A stretch of DNA of 64,000 nucleotides from Lunularia cruciata (GCA_948567375.1 OX419756.1:54228552-54292551); one strand, 5' to 3'. Positions 24,401 to 37,644 are shown, numbered from the stretch's first letter. Notes: generated by a model not told the origin, from the letters alone. Numbers and translations: made by a program.

Positions 24401-25376
24401 GATCCTCTCAACACTCTCTTCAAATTCTATTCTAAACTCTTTTTCTCAAATCCACCTCTACAATCACCTCAAACCCTTAGGGAACCTTGCATAGTCTCAA
24501 ATTCTACTCTTGATGACCCTCCATGTTCCCAAGATGAATCTAAACACTCAAACATGCTTTTTGTTGCTCTCAAGATCCTCATGCATGAGATCTCAACTCT
24601 GCAGAATTGACCCTTCCTTACAATGTCACTCAAATCTCTCAATTGGTATGTTATAGTCCTCTAAAATTTTTCACACTTCATCACAACTCAAGGGTGTCCC
24701 TCCCTGCAAAATTTCAGATCTTTTCATTGAGTCATTTGGCCTAGGCACCTTTCTATTCATCACATATATTTCAGATTTGGTGTGAAAACCATCCCTCTCA
24801 CTTCAAAAACTCATAACTCCTTGTAAAAGAATGATCTTTCTCTAATTTTTGTGTCAGCAGGTAGAATACAATGCACTTAATTTTCTTGGCAATTTTCACA
24901 ACAATACACTGAAAATTGAAGAAAATGAAAACTCTGTACAATTTTCCAGAGAACATGCAGTTGTGGGAACAGTTTACCCTATCAACTTTCAAAAATTCTA
25001 GCCCAGTGCGCATAGTAGCTCTCACAATAATTTTGAGTGTGCTAACTAAAAGATAACTCAAGCTATCATGTGTAGAAATTTCAAGTTTAGATCTCAAACT
25101 TGAGATTTTACACAAAATCACCTTAATCCCCAAAATCTACAATCCACCTCACACAACCTCTCCAAATCCTCTCAAGTGTACAAGATGTATAAAATCACCT
25201 CAAAGACATCATAATGAACTATAGAGTAAAAAAATGGGTCCAAGTTCTCTAACATAAATTCAGCATAAATATTAGCACTCTTATCCCCTAAAGTTCTCTC
25301 CAAGTGAGCTCTCATAGCCTCCTTTTGTCTAATATAGAATTGTACACTGAACATTATCTTGCCTTCTAGAGAGGTC

Positions 25377-25395
25377 CTAACAACGGAACCAAAAA
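25377..25395 (-). promoter_or_regulatory. Putative primer-binding site of family B
   Basis: Immediately downstream (minus strand) of the LTR end GGCTTACA comes TGGTTCCGTTGTTAGGAC. It resembles the TGGCGCCGTTGCCGGGGA-type primer site of plant Tat/Athila elements but with several changes. Confidence 0.4.
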
Positions 25396-26086
25396 TGTAA
25401 GCCGGCCTATCTCTCACTCAGGAAGAACCTTTGATGGTTATTATGGTAGCACACCATGGACTAAGAAGGCAAGGAACCCCAACTCCATCATACTCTTCCA
25501 AGGCTAACACTCCAAGACTCAAAACATTGCTCACTAGAGAACTCAATGAGAGAGAGATAGTTGAAAATGAAAGGATGATGAGAACCTCCTCACCCCTAGT
25601 TTATATAGTTATGAATAGTTACGCACCAAATTTACTAATTATTGGAGTAACTCAAGTTACTAGGCTAAAATTCAAGTAAAGTCAAAAAGTATAAAGGAAT
25701 ATCCATCCACATGTGCATATTCCACTAAGCATATGATCTTATCTTGACCCAACCACTAAGTCAAGGATTCCTTCACATGGGCTATCCTTGGACTGTAAAA
25801 GAATCCAACACAAAAAGGCTTGCGAGCCCAAGAGTTCTCAACTGTTTCCTCAAAGCCAAACACTTAGGAATAATACCAAGTCAACACACTAGAATCCAAT
25901 ATAGTGTTGCTCATCTTTTCTACTTCCTCTAAAGTAAGGTCCCCTCTATCTTTGCTATGACTAACTTTAGCTAATCATGACTAAAGTAGAATTGTCCTTT
26001 ATCTCTAAATAAATAATATCTCTCAAGTACTAGTAATACCAAACTAAATATCACAATACTACATACATGCACAAATGGGTGTTACA
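25396..26086 (-). mobile_element. Family B 5' LTR (691 bp)
   Basis: In minus orientation it begins TGTAACACCC at 26086 and ends GGCTTACA at 25396. Its U3 part matches 3053-3411 and both arms of the palindrome at 18651-18952. It is followed by the putative primer site and the gag leader. Confidence 0.8.
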
Positions 26087-27740
26087 ATACGTACAAGTGC
26101 CAAGCTTGGGTCCATAGTACCATCAATGTTTGGGAGGTGGCATGATGCTCAATTGCGCACATGATCCTTCCAAACAACACAAACAAGTCCTTCTAACACA
26201 AGGATCCAAATGGCAAAACCTCAAGCACTCTTAAGATAGTGCAGCCTGTTGAAACATCAAATGTCGTCGATGTTGTTTGCTATATATATACATAGTCACC
26301 TAGATGAAATTGACAGATTGAGGGTCTATAACCTCCTCCTTGAATGGTAACATAGCATAAGGTATCTCTATGTTGAGCAATTGCCAAGTTCTCAAAGGCC
26401 ATCGGTATCACTCTCCAAAAGTTCTCTACCCGTTGAGAACATGCAATCACCCATACATTTGGATCATCCAAGTCCAACTATAGTAGCATCTCAACGAATG
26501 GCTGTAGGTAAATTTGGATCTTGCCCATAGAGTAGGAAGTAAGGAGAGAAGGATGTTAAGGAAGCTTGCCAGCTGAACCAATAGCCCATGGCCAACCAAG
26601 GTAATTGGAGATCCCAATCTCCCAAGTGGCCTCTCCACAAACCATTCTTTTGCAATCCTCTCTTCACCATCTGAACCACTCTCTCTGCTAAGCCATTTTC
26701 CTCAGGGTGGTCTCGTGAGGTAGTACAATGATCAATCAAAGCCTTGTCACACAAAACCTGAAACTCCCCAAAGAACTCTATACCTTGATCAGTCAAAACC
26801 TCATTTTGTGCACCAAAATGACTAAGAGCTTGATCTTGGAACGAGTAAGTTGTCCCTTCACTAGACTTGTCAAGAAGTGCCACCAATTCAATCCACTTGG
26901 AAAAGTGCTCCACCATCACTAAAATATACCAATGATGTTTCACAATCAGTGGTAAAAGTCCATCAAAGTCCAAACTTCAATGGTAACCCAATCCCATGAT
27001 AGGTAATGGGTGTAACTATGGTGTAGGAGCATTGAATGAGCTCTAACTTGGTCACAAACCACACATCTGGCAACAAAATATTGTACCTCGGTCTGCATAC
27101 CATGCCACCAATAATGACTCTAGAGTAAGCTATATGTATGCTTTACTCCAAAATGTCCTAGCTCCTCATAAGCATGATGGACCAACTATAGTCTCTGAGA
27201 TGGAAGTGGTACTACTCTCACTCTACCATTGTCCCATACACGCAAAAGGTGTATGCCCTCCAATCTGAACCATCTGGCTTGCTAAAGAACATGGTCTCTC
27301 TCCTTGCCCCCAACTGTGCTACCCAAAACACTTATGCGTAGATAGTCCATCACTAAGACATCATCATGAATGTCTCACTGAACTGTACCAATATCTTCAC
27401 TCTTTGGATCTATGACCACAATAACTCTTCTTGTATGCAAGGAGAGAGATACCACCAAAGTCTCAAAAATATACAAAGAAAGGCAGATGCATGCCAACCT
27501 AGCATCATCTCCTCGTTTATCTCATTATGCCAATGTGCTCTAGTTTGATCTTATTGGTTGGGACGTGGGTTTCTACTCAAGCCATCTGCATCACGGTTCA
27601 CCACTCCAGGTCTGTGAACAACCGTGAAATCATACTCTTGTAAAATCAAAGCCCATTGTGCAAGCTTTACTGAAAGCTTGTTGGACTCCTTCAACCACTT
27701 TAATGGCTGATGATCAATGATGAGAGTGAAGATAACCAAA
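26087..27740 (-). pseudogene. Integrase and RNase H remnants of DNMT-gypsy copy 2
   Basis: 26973-26491 preserves VMVEHFSKWIELVALLDKSS, VLTDQGIEFFGEF and ENGLAERVVQMVKRG, the integrase catalytic regions. 27739-27551 preserves the RNase H segment DHQPLKWLKESNKLS and VVNRDADGLSR. These match copy 1 (45740-46080 and 44980-45130), with scattered stops. Confidence 0.8.
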
Positions 27741-28067
27741 AAGATAACAGCAGAAATGTGCTACTGCCAAGCACTCTCCCTCATATGAACTATACTTTGC
27801 CTCCACTGAATTGTTGGAGCAACTAGGATGGCCACCACAAACTCCTTCCCCTCAGCATCATGTTGAGTGAGCACTACTCCAAGCCCCAACATACTCCAAT
27901 CAATGTGAACCTAAAATTGTCATCCTTTGATCGGTCTCTTCAAAATAGGAGTCGATATCAACCTCTCCTTGAGCTCTACAAAAGCTCTCTCCTGCTCATC
28001 TCCCCAACACCACTCCTATGTAAGCTTGGTCAACTTTGTCAAGGCCTTGGCAATGGCACTAAATCCT

Positions 28068-29020
28068 CTAACATGCGAGCAATAGAAGTCCACCAACCCA
28101 AGGAATGCTCACACTCTGCTCACATCCATAGGTCAAGAAATACGTGTAATAGCCTCCACCTTGGTTCATTGAACACCAAGTCCTCCAGGGTAGATAATGT
28201 TGACCCAAATACTCAACCTGCTCATGGAAGAACCTACACTTCCTAGGATGTAATTTGAGTCCATGAGATCTCAACCTCTCAAACACCTCTAACAATTGTC
28301 TCTCATGCTCCTCCATAGTAGTGCTAAAGACCAAAATGTCATCAATATAACACTAAGAAAAATCCAATTTAGCTAGGATCCTATCCATGACCCTTTGGAA
28401 CTCAACAAGAGTGTTCTTTAACCCAAATGGTAAGAACCTCCATTGATATAACACATCCTTACCGTGAGGATCAATAGCCCAAAATGTTGTCATGGACTTA
28501 TCCTCCTCCTTGATCAGCAACAAATGATATCCCGCTCAAAGATCCAAAGTACTAAAGACCTTTGCATGCCCAATCGCATCAAAAATCTCCTCTGGTGTAG
28601 GCATGGCATACCGATCAGCCTTAGTATGGCGGTCTTGATAGGACGGTAGTCTCCACACATCCGCCTATTTGTGTAGTTTCCATGCATATCCTTCTTGGCT
28701 AGCATCATTGTTGCTAATGCATACTCTTTATGTGAAATCTCCACCAAACCAGCCTCAAAAAGGTCACTACTCTGGCTTTGAATCAATGTCCTCTCCATAT
28801 AACTATATGGATAAGGACATCAGGAAACTAGTGTATTGCTAGTCAGCTCAATCCATATACCAAGTCCCTTCAAAGCACCCAAATCCTTCATAATGAAGGT
28901 AAACCAACTCGTGTAGCTCTTCAAGAACCTCCAAACTCTTTGTCTTTCCTCTCTTGTAAGCTTGGATCCAAGATCTGACTCCAATGTATCATATGTAATT
29001 GTCAAAGGAGTAGAAGACAT
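28068..29020 (-). pseudogene. Reverse transcriptase remnant of DNMT-gypsy copy 2
   Basis: Open pieces at 29020-28820, 28798-28514 and 28334-28068 match copy 1 RT. At the position of the second TAG of copy 1 (44387), copy 2 reads CAA for Gln (around 28305), so that stop is private to copy 1. At the first TAG position copy 2 also has TAG (29034-29032, followed by CAG). Confidence 0.8.
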
Positions 29021-29134
29021 ACTGATAGGCTGCTACATTGGACCCTTGGGAGGAGTAGTGTCATGCCCCTAACCACTAGAGATCCCAACCTTTGTGTGAA
29101 AAACTCCCTCCACTCTGGTTGCAAGCTCCACACA

Positions 29135-30442
29135 TCATCTAGCTGCATCCCAAGTGGACCAAGGATGTAATCCAAGTAACCCACGCTCACCTGGATGGAC
29201 TCCAAGTAGACCACTCTCCCTACTAGCTACTAGTTGTGTCCAAAGAATACCATGTCCACTCGGTCCATCACTCCTAGCATGTGCTTGTATTGTCTCGATA
29301 GGCACAAAGCTCACAAGTGTCCAAGTGGTGATGCCTATCAAGTCCATCCTATGCTGCTTTGCCAGGCCAAGGCTCACAATCCAGGTCAAACTGTTTAGGT
29401 CCATAGCCTAAACCTAACACCTAATGCTTGGATGCCTTTGACACTACTGGAATAGTGGTAATACTGGTGCAAAAACCCATCACCCGCTCTCTCTCATTGG
29501 CATTGGGTCCACCAATTGCTATAACTATGAGTCCCAAACCAGTCTAGGACCTCCCTCTCAAAAAGCATGGGAGCTTGGGGAACTCATAAGTGTGGGAAAA
29601 GTGGCTCTAGGCTATCCAACTAGGTTAACCACTACCATAGGTGACCTATCAACCACTACCATTTTCTGAGACCGACACCCAACATCCAAGATGTCATCAA
29701 CAAGGATGTGGTCAAGTCATTGAATCCCATCATAAGTACATTGTAAAACCTCTCTAAGTAAGAGGTTTGTCCACCAAAGACAAAGATGATGAGCCTGTGA
29801 TCCCACTTTGGTTGCATCTAACAATACAGCAGGTCCCATCCAAGAATGGACCTGATGTGTACTTGCCACCACCCAGGTACATGAATCACCTATCAAAGGA
29901 ACGTTCTCCAAAATGTAAGCTAGAGAAACGGACTGATGAACATGGAGATGTCATAGTATCCATAATATCTCCCAAAACACACTAGAACAAGGATCATGAA
30001 GACCCAAACCTAGGCCAACCCATGTATGTCCCTAACATGGCCATCTAGAAATCACCAAGTGAATAGACCTATGTCTCTCTAGATCATGCGCTCCCAATAA
30101 GGAATTATTTGTTGGTAGGGCCTTTTGGTAACCTTTGACTGCTAACATCAATAATAACATAGGATACCAATAGGCCAAGTGTGTTATATGATGTAGAGAG
30201 ACTCGCTTAGCTGTCTCATCTCTCTCCACATACAAATACTTCTATACTCATATACTTGCATGTAATATCGTAGCTAGTCCGGTGCTAATCCCACCAAACA
30301 ACTCCAATAGACATATCTCCTCCACTGGATACTGCCAAGCAATGAGTGTGGTATCTAGAGGTGTCAAGGTAATTGACTCTGGAGGCTCATCCTCACACTT
30401 ATCTCTTGATGGTACGAAGGCTCCACTCCAAGCCTGCTGCAC
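29135..30442 (-). pseudogene. DNMT3-like methyltransferase remnant of DNMT-gypsy copy 2
   Basis: Pieces at 30442-30248 (LLELFGGISTGLATIL), 30235-30032 (VERDETAKRVSLHH, ending at WPC), 29911-29717 (ENVPLIGD to LWWTNLL) and 29404-29135 cover the whole domain. The Gln after the catalytic Cys is a stop (CAG to TAG), so the enzyme is dead here. Its presence at the same place in two diverged copies shows that the methyltransferase belongs to the element. Confidence 0.85.
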
Positions 30443-30562
30443 AAACCAATCTGCACGCTATTACAATGCCTCCTTTGAACTCCACAATGGAACATCCGAG
30501 GTGGATGGAACAATCACACTCATACTCCAAATCCAAGTGATCTCCTATGGTATTGGAGTATC

Positions 30563-31375
30563 CTATGCATGGGTGTTCCCCTCCAACAAGTCACCAGGGC
30601 AAGTAACTACACCACTAAAAGCTGAAACTAATGTTGCCATGGTCTTGGATTGCAGTGGGCCAAGACTACCAAGATTGAAGTGTATTGGTAGGTGACATAC
30701 CCGTTCCTCACAAAACTGCCAACTTGGTCTATAGGAGGTTGTCTCCTCCCAATAATCAATACTGAAACCCATGGAGTATAACAATGCTCCTCCAACTAGC
30801 ACATCATATGACTCAACTATTGTCGCAATAGCTTGAGCTCTCACCACCAAGCTATCAGTCAGATGACCAGGCTGAACCTAGACAACAAGCTCCCTATGTG
30901 TGATGTATTGTGTCGAACCACTACCTAGAGATGTTTGGATCTAAAATGGACATCTCTCCACATTGGTCTTTTGTAAAATCCAGACTAACTATTGCAGCCT
31001 TCCCCATCATAAGGGGCTATGCACCAGAGTCTAACAAGACTTTCTATGGTGTATAGATCTTCCTTGAAGGTCCCACCAAAAGGAAAAAACTTCTTTGGTT
31101 ATCCAATAGAACAACACCAAGTGTGAACTGCACTCTCTCAAAGGCCGGTCTAGCTGGCAACTCCTCCAATCTAGCCGTTGTTGCTTGCCATAACCATTGG
31201 TTGCTAAATGGATCCCATGCTCCTAAACAAAGTCAGCTCCACTATCAACCACCTCTGCTCTAGTAGTAGGAACCACATCATCCCTACTCTCACAAAGCAT
31301 GGCAACCAACCAGAACAATGGGGTTGGGTCAACTCATAATGTAAACATGTTGCTAGCTGAAAACAAAGGGCACCG
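30563..31375 (-). pseudogene. Protease region remnant of DNMT-gypsy copy 2
   Basis: The segment IVESYDVLVGGALLYSMGFS at 30850-30563 matches the second half of the copy 1 protease. Homology to copy 1 fades at about 31365-31375, where the family D remnant begins. Confidence 0.7.
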
Positions 31376-32230
31376 TTGTTGTCGAGAAAATAATTCATGC
31401 GTACCATTGGTGCCATTTGGTGTGAAAGATTTTTCACTTTTATGTTACAATGAACTCGGTTTTTTTTATGTTATTGCCTTTTGGGAGAGTATTGTGTAGA
31501 TACTTCTGCTATAAATTTATGAGCTGGTAGTTATGGGTAATTTTTCACTATTGCTGAATTTTTGCTCTTTCATAACATGTACTACCACCTCATATCTAAC
31601 TGGATTGTCACAGGCAGACCCCTATCTGTACCAGACAATTCTCTTAGTACCCTGATTTGACTTTAAAAACCCAAACAAAACTACGAGCATCCTTGTGTCA
31701 AGTGCGTATATCCCAAGTCAAATTAGTTCAAAAATGTATAACATATAGACTTTGCCTATATATGTATCACCAAGTAGAGTGCAAAAGGTATTGTTGTTGA
31801 GAACGGATGTGTATGCTGTGAAAGAGATAGAGAATTTTTGGTAGTTCTAGACTGAAGGCAGCGGGCAGCCTGCAAGCTTTGGAGATACATAAATCTTGAT
31901 TGTCCTGCCAATATGAAGTATCTTGCATGTGAATACATTCTCCAGCTCTGTTTACTGCGGTCCCTTAAATCTAGTTTGATCTATAAAGAAATATATTGGT
32001 TGGAGAATGGCTCAACATGCAAAACATCTCCATTCTCACTCACCTTTAACGGTTCCAGTGGGCAAAGGTGGGAAGTGTAATCTAGGAAGTATAGTATGAC
32101 CAACTTGTATGAGACAAAGAAGTGAAATGACGGGAGCGGTGGAAGAGAACGGGAAGTATACGTGCTGGATCTGAAGGAACTATGGAGAGTGTGCTATCTA
32201 TCCAGGTTTGAGAGATATGCAAGGGTAGAG
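31376..32230. other. Unassigned sequence at the broken end of family D
   Basis: I see no recognisable coding region. It lies between the end of copy 2 homology and the purine-rich repeats, and could be residual family D 3' sequence or DNA joined during the deletion. Confidence 0.4.
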
Positions 32231-33715
32231 GAGAAATGAAATTTGGGGACCATGAGGAGTTGGGACTTATGGTTCACTAAAAGACTAAACACCAGGCAAC
32301 ACCTCAAGGAGAGTAAGGATCAAGGGGAAAAAGGGCATTCAAAGAAGGAAGTGACAAGGACAAGAAGAAGGAAAACTAGGGGAGGTTGCATGAAAAAGAG
32401 ATTTTTTTTTAAGCAAAAGAGACGGAGAGCTGAAGAGAGAGGATTGTAGGTTTCAAGGAGTGGCTTGAGCAGTGGAGAAGAAGCAAGGTTAATGAAAATG
32501 AGCAGGGAGTTAGACAATGAGGAAGAGGAGGCAGATTTTGTGAAGAAAGAAGGTGATTTTGCTTTTGGGAAAGAGGTGAGCAGCTTTGGGAGAATGACAC
32601 AAAACATGAATGGAATGCTTTTAGAAGGGAATGTGAAGTTGTTCAAAGGAGAATGTGAAGACCAATTATGCTTTTGGAAGGGAATGTGAGGGTTTTTGAG
32701 AGAAGGTGTGGTTTCCGGGAAGAATGTGATAGGTTTGGAGAGAACGTGAAAGTAATACTTTTGAGAGAATGTGTTGTGCTTCAAAAGAACGTGATGTTTT
32801 GGGGAAGAATGTGAAGTTGTTTTGAGAGTTGGGAATGGCAGATAAGTTAAGCTTTTGAGAGGAGTGAAGCTCTTTGGAGAGAATTTTCCACGTTAAGTTT
32901 TAGGAACAAGAAAGGATTCACATGATTTTGAGAGAAGAGAAGAGTTGGAGAATAGGAGTTGAAGGAACAGAGAACTTTTCCACGTGAAGTTTTGAGAGCT
33001 AGAGAATGGCATATGAGTTAAGCTTTCAAGAAAGAATGTGGAGTTGTCTGGAGAACTAGAGAATGGCAGATGAGTTAAACTTTTGGGAGAGAATGTGAAG
33101 ACATGTTATGCTTTTGAGAGAATTTTTCCACGTGAAGTTTTTGGGAGAAGAATGTGAGAGTTTTTGGGAGAAGGACAGGAAGTGAATTGCATTGGGAAAG
33201 AATGTGAGGGTTTTGGGAGAATGGTAGGAACAGTTGCTTTTGAGAAGAATGTGAAGTTGTTTTGAGAGCTAGAGAATGGCAGATGAGTTAAGCTTTCAAG
33301 AAAGAATGTGGAGTTGTTTGGAGAACTAGAGAATGGCAGATGAGTTAAAATTTTGGGAGAGAATGTGAAGACATGTTATGCTTTTGAGAGAATGTGATAA
33401 ACTTTCAGGAGAGAATGTGGAGGTGTGTTATGCCTTTCAAGAGAATGTGGTGCTTTCTTTTTGGGAGAATGTGAAGCTGTATTTGGAGAGATTGTGAATG
33501 TGAGAAGCTTTTGGGAGAGAATGGAAGATCTGTTATGCCTTTCAAGAGAATGTGGTGCTTCTGGGAGAAAATGTGAAGGATTTAGAAGAGAATTCAGGAA
33601 TGAGTGAGAAGTGCTGAAGAAAGGTAAGGGAGACTTTGGAAGAGAGTCCTGGCTATGCAAGAGTTTTGAGTTTGGACAGAAGGAAGAAGTCACAAATGAG
33701 AACCTATCAATCAGG
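32230..33715. repeat. Tandem GAGAATGTGAAG-type repeats, probable family D 3' UTR
   Basis: Short variants of GAGAATGTGAAG with GTTTTGAGAG recur many times. A larger unit of about 268 bases is duplicated almost exactly (32996-33124 matches 33265-33396). The pol frame runs into these repeats on the minus strand and yields low-complexity protein. Plant Tat-lineage elements are known for tandem repeats in the 3' untranslated region, which is the likely identity here. Confidence 0.6.
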
Positions 33716-35208
33716 TACGGCCCCATTTTCCTGAGAAAGACTGCCCGCTGTTTCGGGTCCATCCCCTCAGGACAATGGAGAGTATTCAGATAATTATATT
33801 CATCTGCATACCTCGTACTTCTCATTGCTGATAAGTGATACAAATCTTCGTCAGGGAACCGATTATCAATTTCCCACTCCTGGTCTTGAGTTTCTAACCT
33901 GGACAGGAAGTCCGCATTCAAATGCGAAGCTCCCTTCCTCACTTGTATAGTATACGTGAACTCTTGTAATAACAAGATCCATCTTGCAATTTGTCCCGAT
34001 AAATCTACCTTCTTGACCAAACGTTGCAATGCATAATGGTCAACATAGAAGACAAACTCATACCCCAACAAATAATGACAAAATTTCTTGCAGGCATACA
34101 CCATTCCGAGTGCTTCTCTTTCAATCATCGAATAGTTCTTTTCAGAAACTGAAAGTTGTCGGCTGGCATAATATACCGGGTAGTCCTTCTTCTTCTTGTC
34201 CTTCTGACTTAAGACAACCCCGATGGCCATGGACAAAGTGTCCACATACACATGAAAAGGGACGTCCCAATTCGGGGCCCTCATGGCTGGTGCTTCAACC
34301 AGTTTCTTCTTCAACACCTGGAAAGCTTCTTCTTGATGTGCTTCCCACATATAGTCTTTGGATTTCTTCAGAAGCTTTGTAAGTGGTGCAGCAAGCACGA
34401 CATAGTTTGACACAAAGCGTCTGTAATATCCGACATGTCCCAAGAAGGCTCTCAGCTCCCGGATGTTCTTTGGGGATTCCAAAGCCGCGATTATCTTAAC
34501 CTTCTCAACATCGACTTCAATACCTCGGATTGACACCCAATGCCCCAGAAGAATTCCCTCCTTCATTGCAAAGAAGCATTTCTCCGGGTGTAATGACAAG
34601 CCGGCAAAACGATACCTTTCAAACGTTTGGCGAAGGTAATCTAAATGTACATCTCTTCGCCCAAACACACAAAAGTCATCAATAAAAACTTCCACAAATT
34701 TGTGCATGAAATCCTTGAAGATTGAATTCATCATCCGCTGGAAAGTAGCGGGAGCATTACACAACCCAAAGGGCATTTGATTGTAAGCAAAAGTGCCCCA
34801 ATTGGTCGTGAATGTAGTTTTATCCTTGTCTTCTTCTCGAATGGATACTTGATTGTACCCTGAAAATCCACCAAGAAAACTATAACAAGGATGCCCAACT
34901 ACTTGATCTAAAATTGTATCGGTAAAAGGCAAGGGATGATGATCTTTCCTTGTAACTGCGTTCAATTTTTGGAAGTCTTGGCACACTCGGATCTTCCTTG
35001 TTTTCTTCTTCAAGACAATGACAATGGGGGAGACCCATTCACTGCTTAAGACAAGGAAGATGATTCTGGCCCCTAAGTACTTGTCGATTTCATCTTTCAC
35101 CAAAAGCGAGTACTTCGGGTTCAGGCGGTATTGTCGCTGCCAAACCGGAATTGCACCTTCAACCAAATCGATCCGGTCTTCTCCAAATTCTCGTGGAATA
35201 CCCGGCAT
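33716..35208 (-). pseudogene. Family D reverse transcriptase-RNase H
   Basis: About 500 codons are open. The RT contains WVSPIVIVLKKKTRK, CQDFQKLNAVT, HHPLPFTDTILDQ, NQMPFGLCNAPATFQ and FIDDFCVFG. The RNase H includes VYVDTLSMAIGVVLSQ, NYSMIEREALGMVYA and HLNADFLSR. All major RT motifs are intact. The frame ends in tandem repeats where integrase should begin, so the element cannot have moved on its own after this deletion. Confidence 0.85.
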
Positions 35209-35235
35209 TTGATCAATCGACCAGGCAAATACATC

Positions 35236-36057
35236 CTAGAACTCTATAAACAGGGCAGTGTATCCTGCCAACTCCTCCGAAGTAACTATCTTTGAGATCT
35301 TTAAAAATTTTCCTCCAGTTAGTAACACCTCTTGACAGTCATCGGGGTTGATGACTCCTTCAACGTGGCTTACTCTGCTTAACCCGAGGCGAGCGGCCAT
35401 CAAACCCCCTTCCTCCAAGTCAGGTTCACCCAAGGTGAGGTCATATGGATCTTCGTCGTCAACCTCTACCTCGTAGCATTCCAAGTAATTAACTTGGACT
35501 TCGTCTTCGGATTCGTCTGAAGACGAAGACGATGAGTCTTTGGATTCGTCTTCCTCTTCTGATGAACTTGTTTCCCCAAGATGGGGAACCTTTGTCCAAC
35601 TCAAAATCACCAGCTTCTGATCTTCGGACGAAATGTCCTTGAATCTTAACTTCTGCTGATGCCAATCCACTACAACTTGGGCACTATACAACCAGGGTCT
35701 GCCGATCAACAGAGGGTAACCAATTTTTGTCACTGGCCGCAACACAATGTAATTCAACTTGAAGGGTACCCCTCCAATGATCGTGGTAATGTTCGACAGC
35801 ATGCCCAAGTGCCGTCTCCTGGTTTGGTCTGCAAACTTCAAAACTCGGGGTGTTGGTTCAAACATATGATACCCGAGTCGATTCGCCGTATCTTTGGTCA
35901 TGACATTCACACCGGACCCAGAGTCAATGGGTATCGATGTGATCATGCACCCTGCAATCTCTGCGTCTACCTCGAGAGATCCCAAATCTTCTTGTTCAAT
36001 ATGATAAATAGCAGGCAGGTCCTTCTTTGACATTGACCTCACCTTCTTGAGGGCCAA
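35236..36057 (-). pseudogene. Family D aspartic protease region
   Basis: A 273-codon open stretch has the retropepsin core IPIDSGSGVNVMTKDTANRL and the downstream YPLLIGRPWLY (I-G-R/D) motif. A Ser/Glu-rich acidic linker leads toward RT. The catalytic D-S-G is intact. It is separated from RT by one stop near 35235. Confidence 0.8.
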
Positions 36058-36137
36058 ATTAAGCTGTCTCTTGTACAGCTTGTTATCTTCTCACAATTGC
36101 TTAAATGTAACATTGGCATTTGTGGTGGCCAGATCGG

Positions 36138-37644
36138 CTACAATATCATATTGGGGAACTCCTCCCAATTTGACCGTCTTCGCTTTGGGTCCGAGGACCC
36201 TCCATGTTCCCTCTTGACTTCGGGATGCTTCAAAATGGTGACGGGCTTGCTGATGGCCTTAACCCGAGCTTCCTTGGGTTGGCCCACCTCGGCTTGGATC
36301 AGACCCTTTACTTCGGATTGGATGTCCGCCGGAAAAATTGGAGACTTTGTCTTCGTCTCTTCTTCCAAACTCAGTTCCCGAGTCCTAAGTAATGCCTCCT
36401 TTAATTCTTTCTGCAAGGCTTTAGCTTTAGCTTTTGCAAGGATTTTTTCCTCCTTGGCCGAAAGAATGGCTTTTGGGCGCTGTCTCTTCGCCTTTCGGGA
36501 AGACGACGAGGTCATACTCAGTTCTTCGGGATCACGCTTCTTCTTGCTGGAGCGTGTCTCAACTTTCAAAACTTCAAGGTCTGGCCATTCTCCTTCTGAG
36601 GCCGGACTCCCTTCTTGAGGTCTTTCTTCCTCAAGAGTAATGCAATTTACCTTTGTATCCCCCTTCGGCTGAAGTGTTGCACGCTCAGCGGGGGTCTGTA
36701 CATATTTTACAGGAGGCTTCGGGTTCGGTGGGTGAGAGCATTGGTTGCCCATATGCCCCGATCCTTTACAGTTTCCACACAGGGGAACGTACCCAATTTG
36801 CCATCTTGGCTCGGGACAATTTGGAGACCAATGTCCCATCGAGCCACAATTATAACAGGCTCCAGGTGCAACATTCTGAGGGTGATTTTGGTTGCTCATC
36901 GGTGGTCTTCATGGAGGAGCATTGGGGTTATACTCCCTCGGGTCCAAACCTCGGACCTTGATACGATGTGCTTGGTTGAGGCTATACCTCCTGAGTTTGG
37001 TACACCGCCTCTTCGTCCTTGTCTTGGTTCCATCCCGGAACCCAATCAATTTGCTGCACCGGGAATGCATTACGAGTATTGCATTCTATGTTGGCGTGGC
37101 CGGATTTGCCACATGTGGTGCACCACACATTAGATTGTCCAAATGCTGGGGCCTTTCTTTGGTCCTTAGCCCCAATCATCTGGATCTTGAAATCCAAAAA
37201 CTCCTTGATGAGGGCATCCAGCTGCGTATCCGCCTTATGTACACTCTTGGCTGGAGGAGTCACTGGTTTCTTGCCTCCACGTCTTCTGACTTGTCTTGGC
37301 TTTGATTCTTCTTTGGATTCCAAAGAAGAGCTCGAAGACATAGAGGATTCATCCAAAGAAGGGGAGGTGCTGCACGAAGCTCTCCTTCTGGGCTTCTTGC
37401 TCTTCTTCTCCTGATTTCTCCGGTTACCGGCAGAGTGAGAGTGGGCCGCTTCATAACGAGCGACATGTTTGAGTACTTTGTTCAGGGAAGTTACGTTCCT
37501 CTCCCTGGCAAAGATTTGTATCTTTGGTGAAAGGCCCCCGAGGAACTAGGTAATGGCTTGGGCATCAGAGTATCCCACCACCCCCGATTGCTTGGGAACT
37601 CGGTTCAGTAGTGCCATGAACCGCTCAGAGTAGTCCCTCAACTT
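36138..37644 (-). pseudogene. Family D gag, C-terminal part with zinc knuckles
   Basis: From 37644 leftward the capsid C-terminal region is followed by a knuckle CTTCGKSGHANIEC (near 37115) and a second knuckle-like pair, CYNCGSMGHWSPNC and CGNCKGSGHMGNQC (36860-36750). A basic, Lys/Glu-rich tail follows. An in-frame TAG lies near 37548. The N-terminal part is on the other side of DNMT-gypsy copy 1. Confidence 0.8.

Larger units (their letters stand above)
18651..26086 (-). mobile_element. Family B Ty3/gypsy element inserted in DNMT-gypsy copy 2
   Basis: A 7.4-kb gypsy is read right to left: 5' LTR 26086-25396, primer-site-like sequence, an upstream zinc-finger region, gag, protease, RT-RNase H, integrase, and an abnormal left end. 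Flanks GTAC (18647-18650) and ATAC (26087-26090) are a four-base duplication with one mismatch. They rejoin the copy 2 sequence, which matches 46608-46630 of copy 1. The RT active site is FIDDF, shared with family D, which points to the Tat/Athila side of non-chromodomain gypsies. Confidence 0.8.

Noticed and set aside
31756-31938. Possible host gene fragment at the broken end of family D
   Set aside because: No frame gives a motif I can recognise, and frames break within about 60 codons.
32243-32784. Open stretches in the purine-rich repeats as proteins
   Set aside because: Low-complexity tandem repeats stay open on both strands; no domain is visible.
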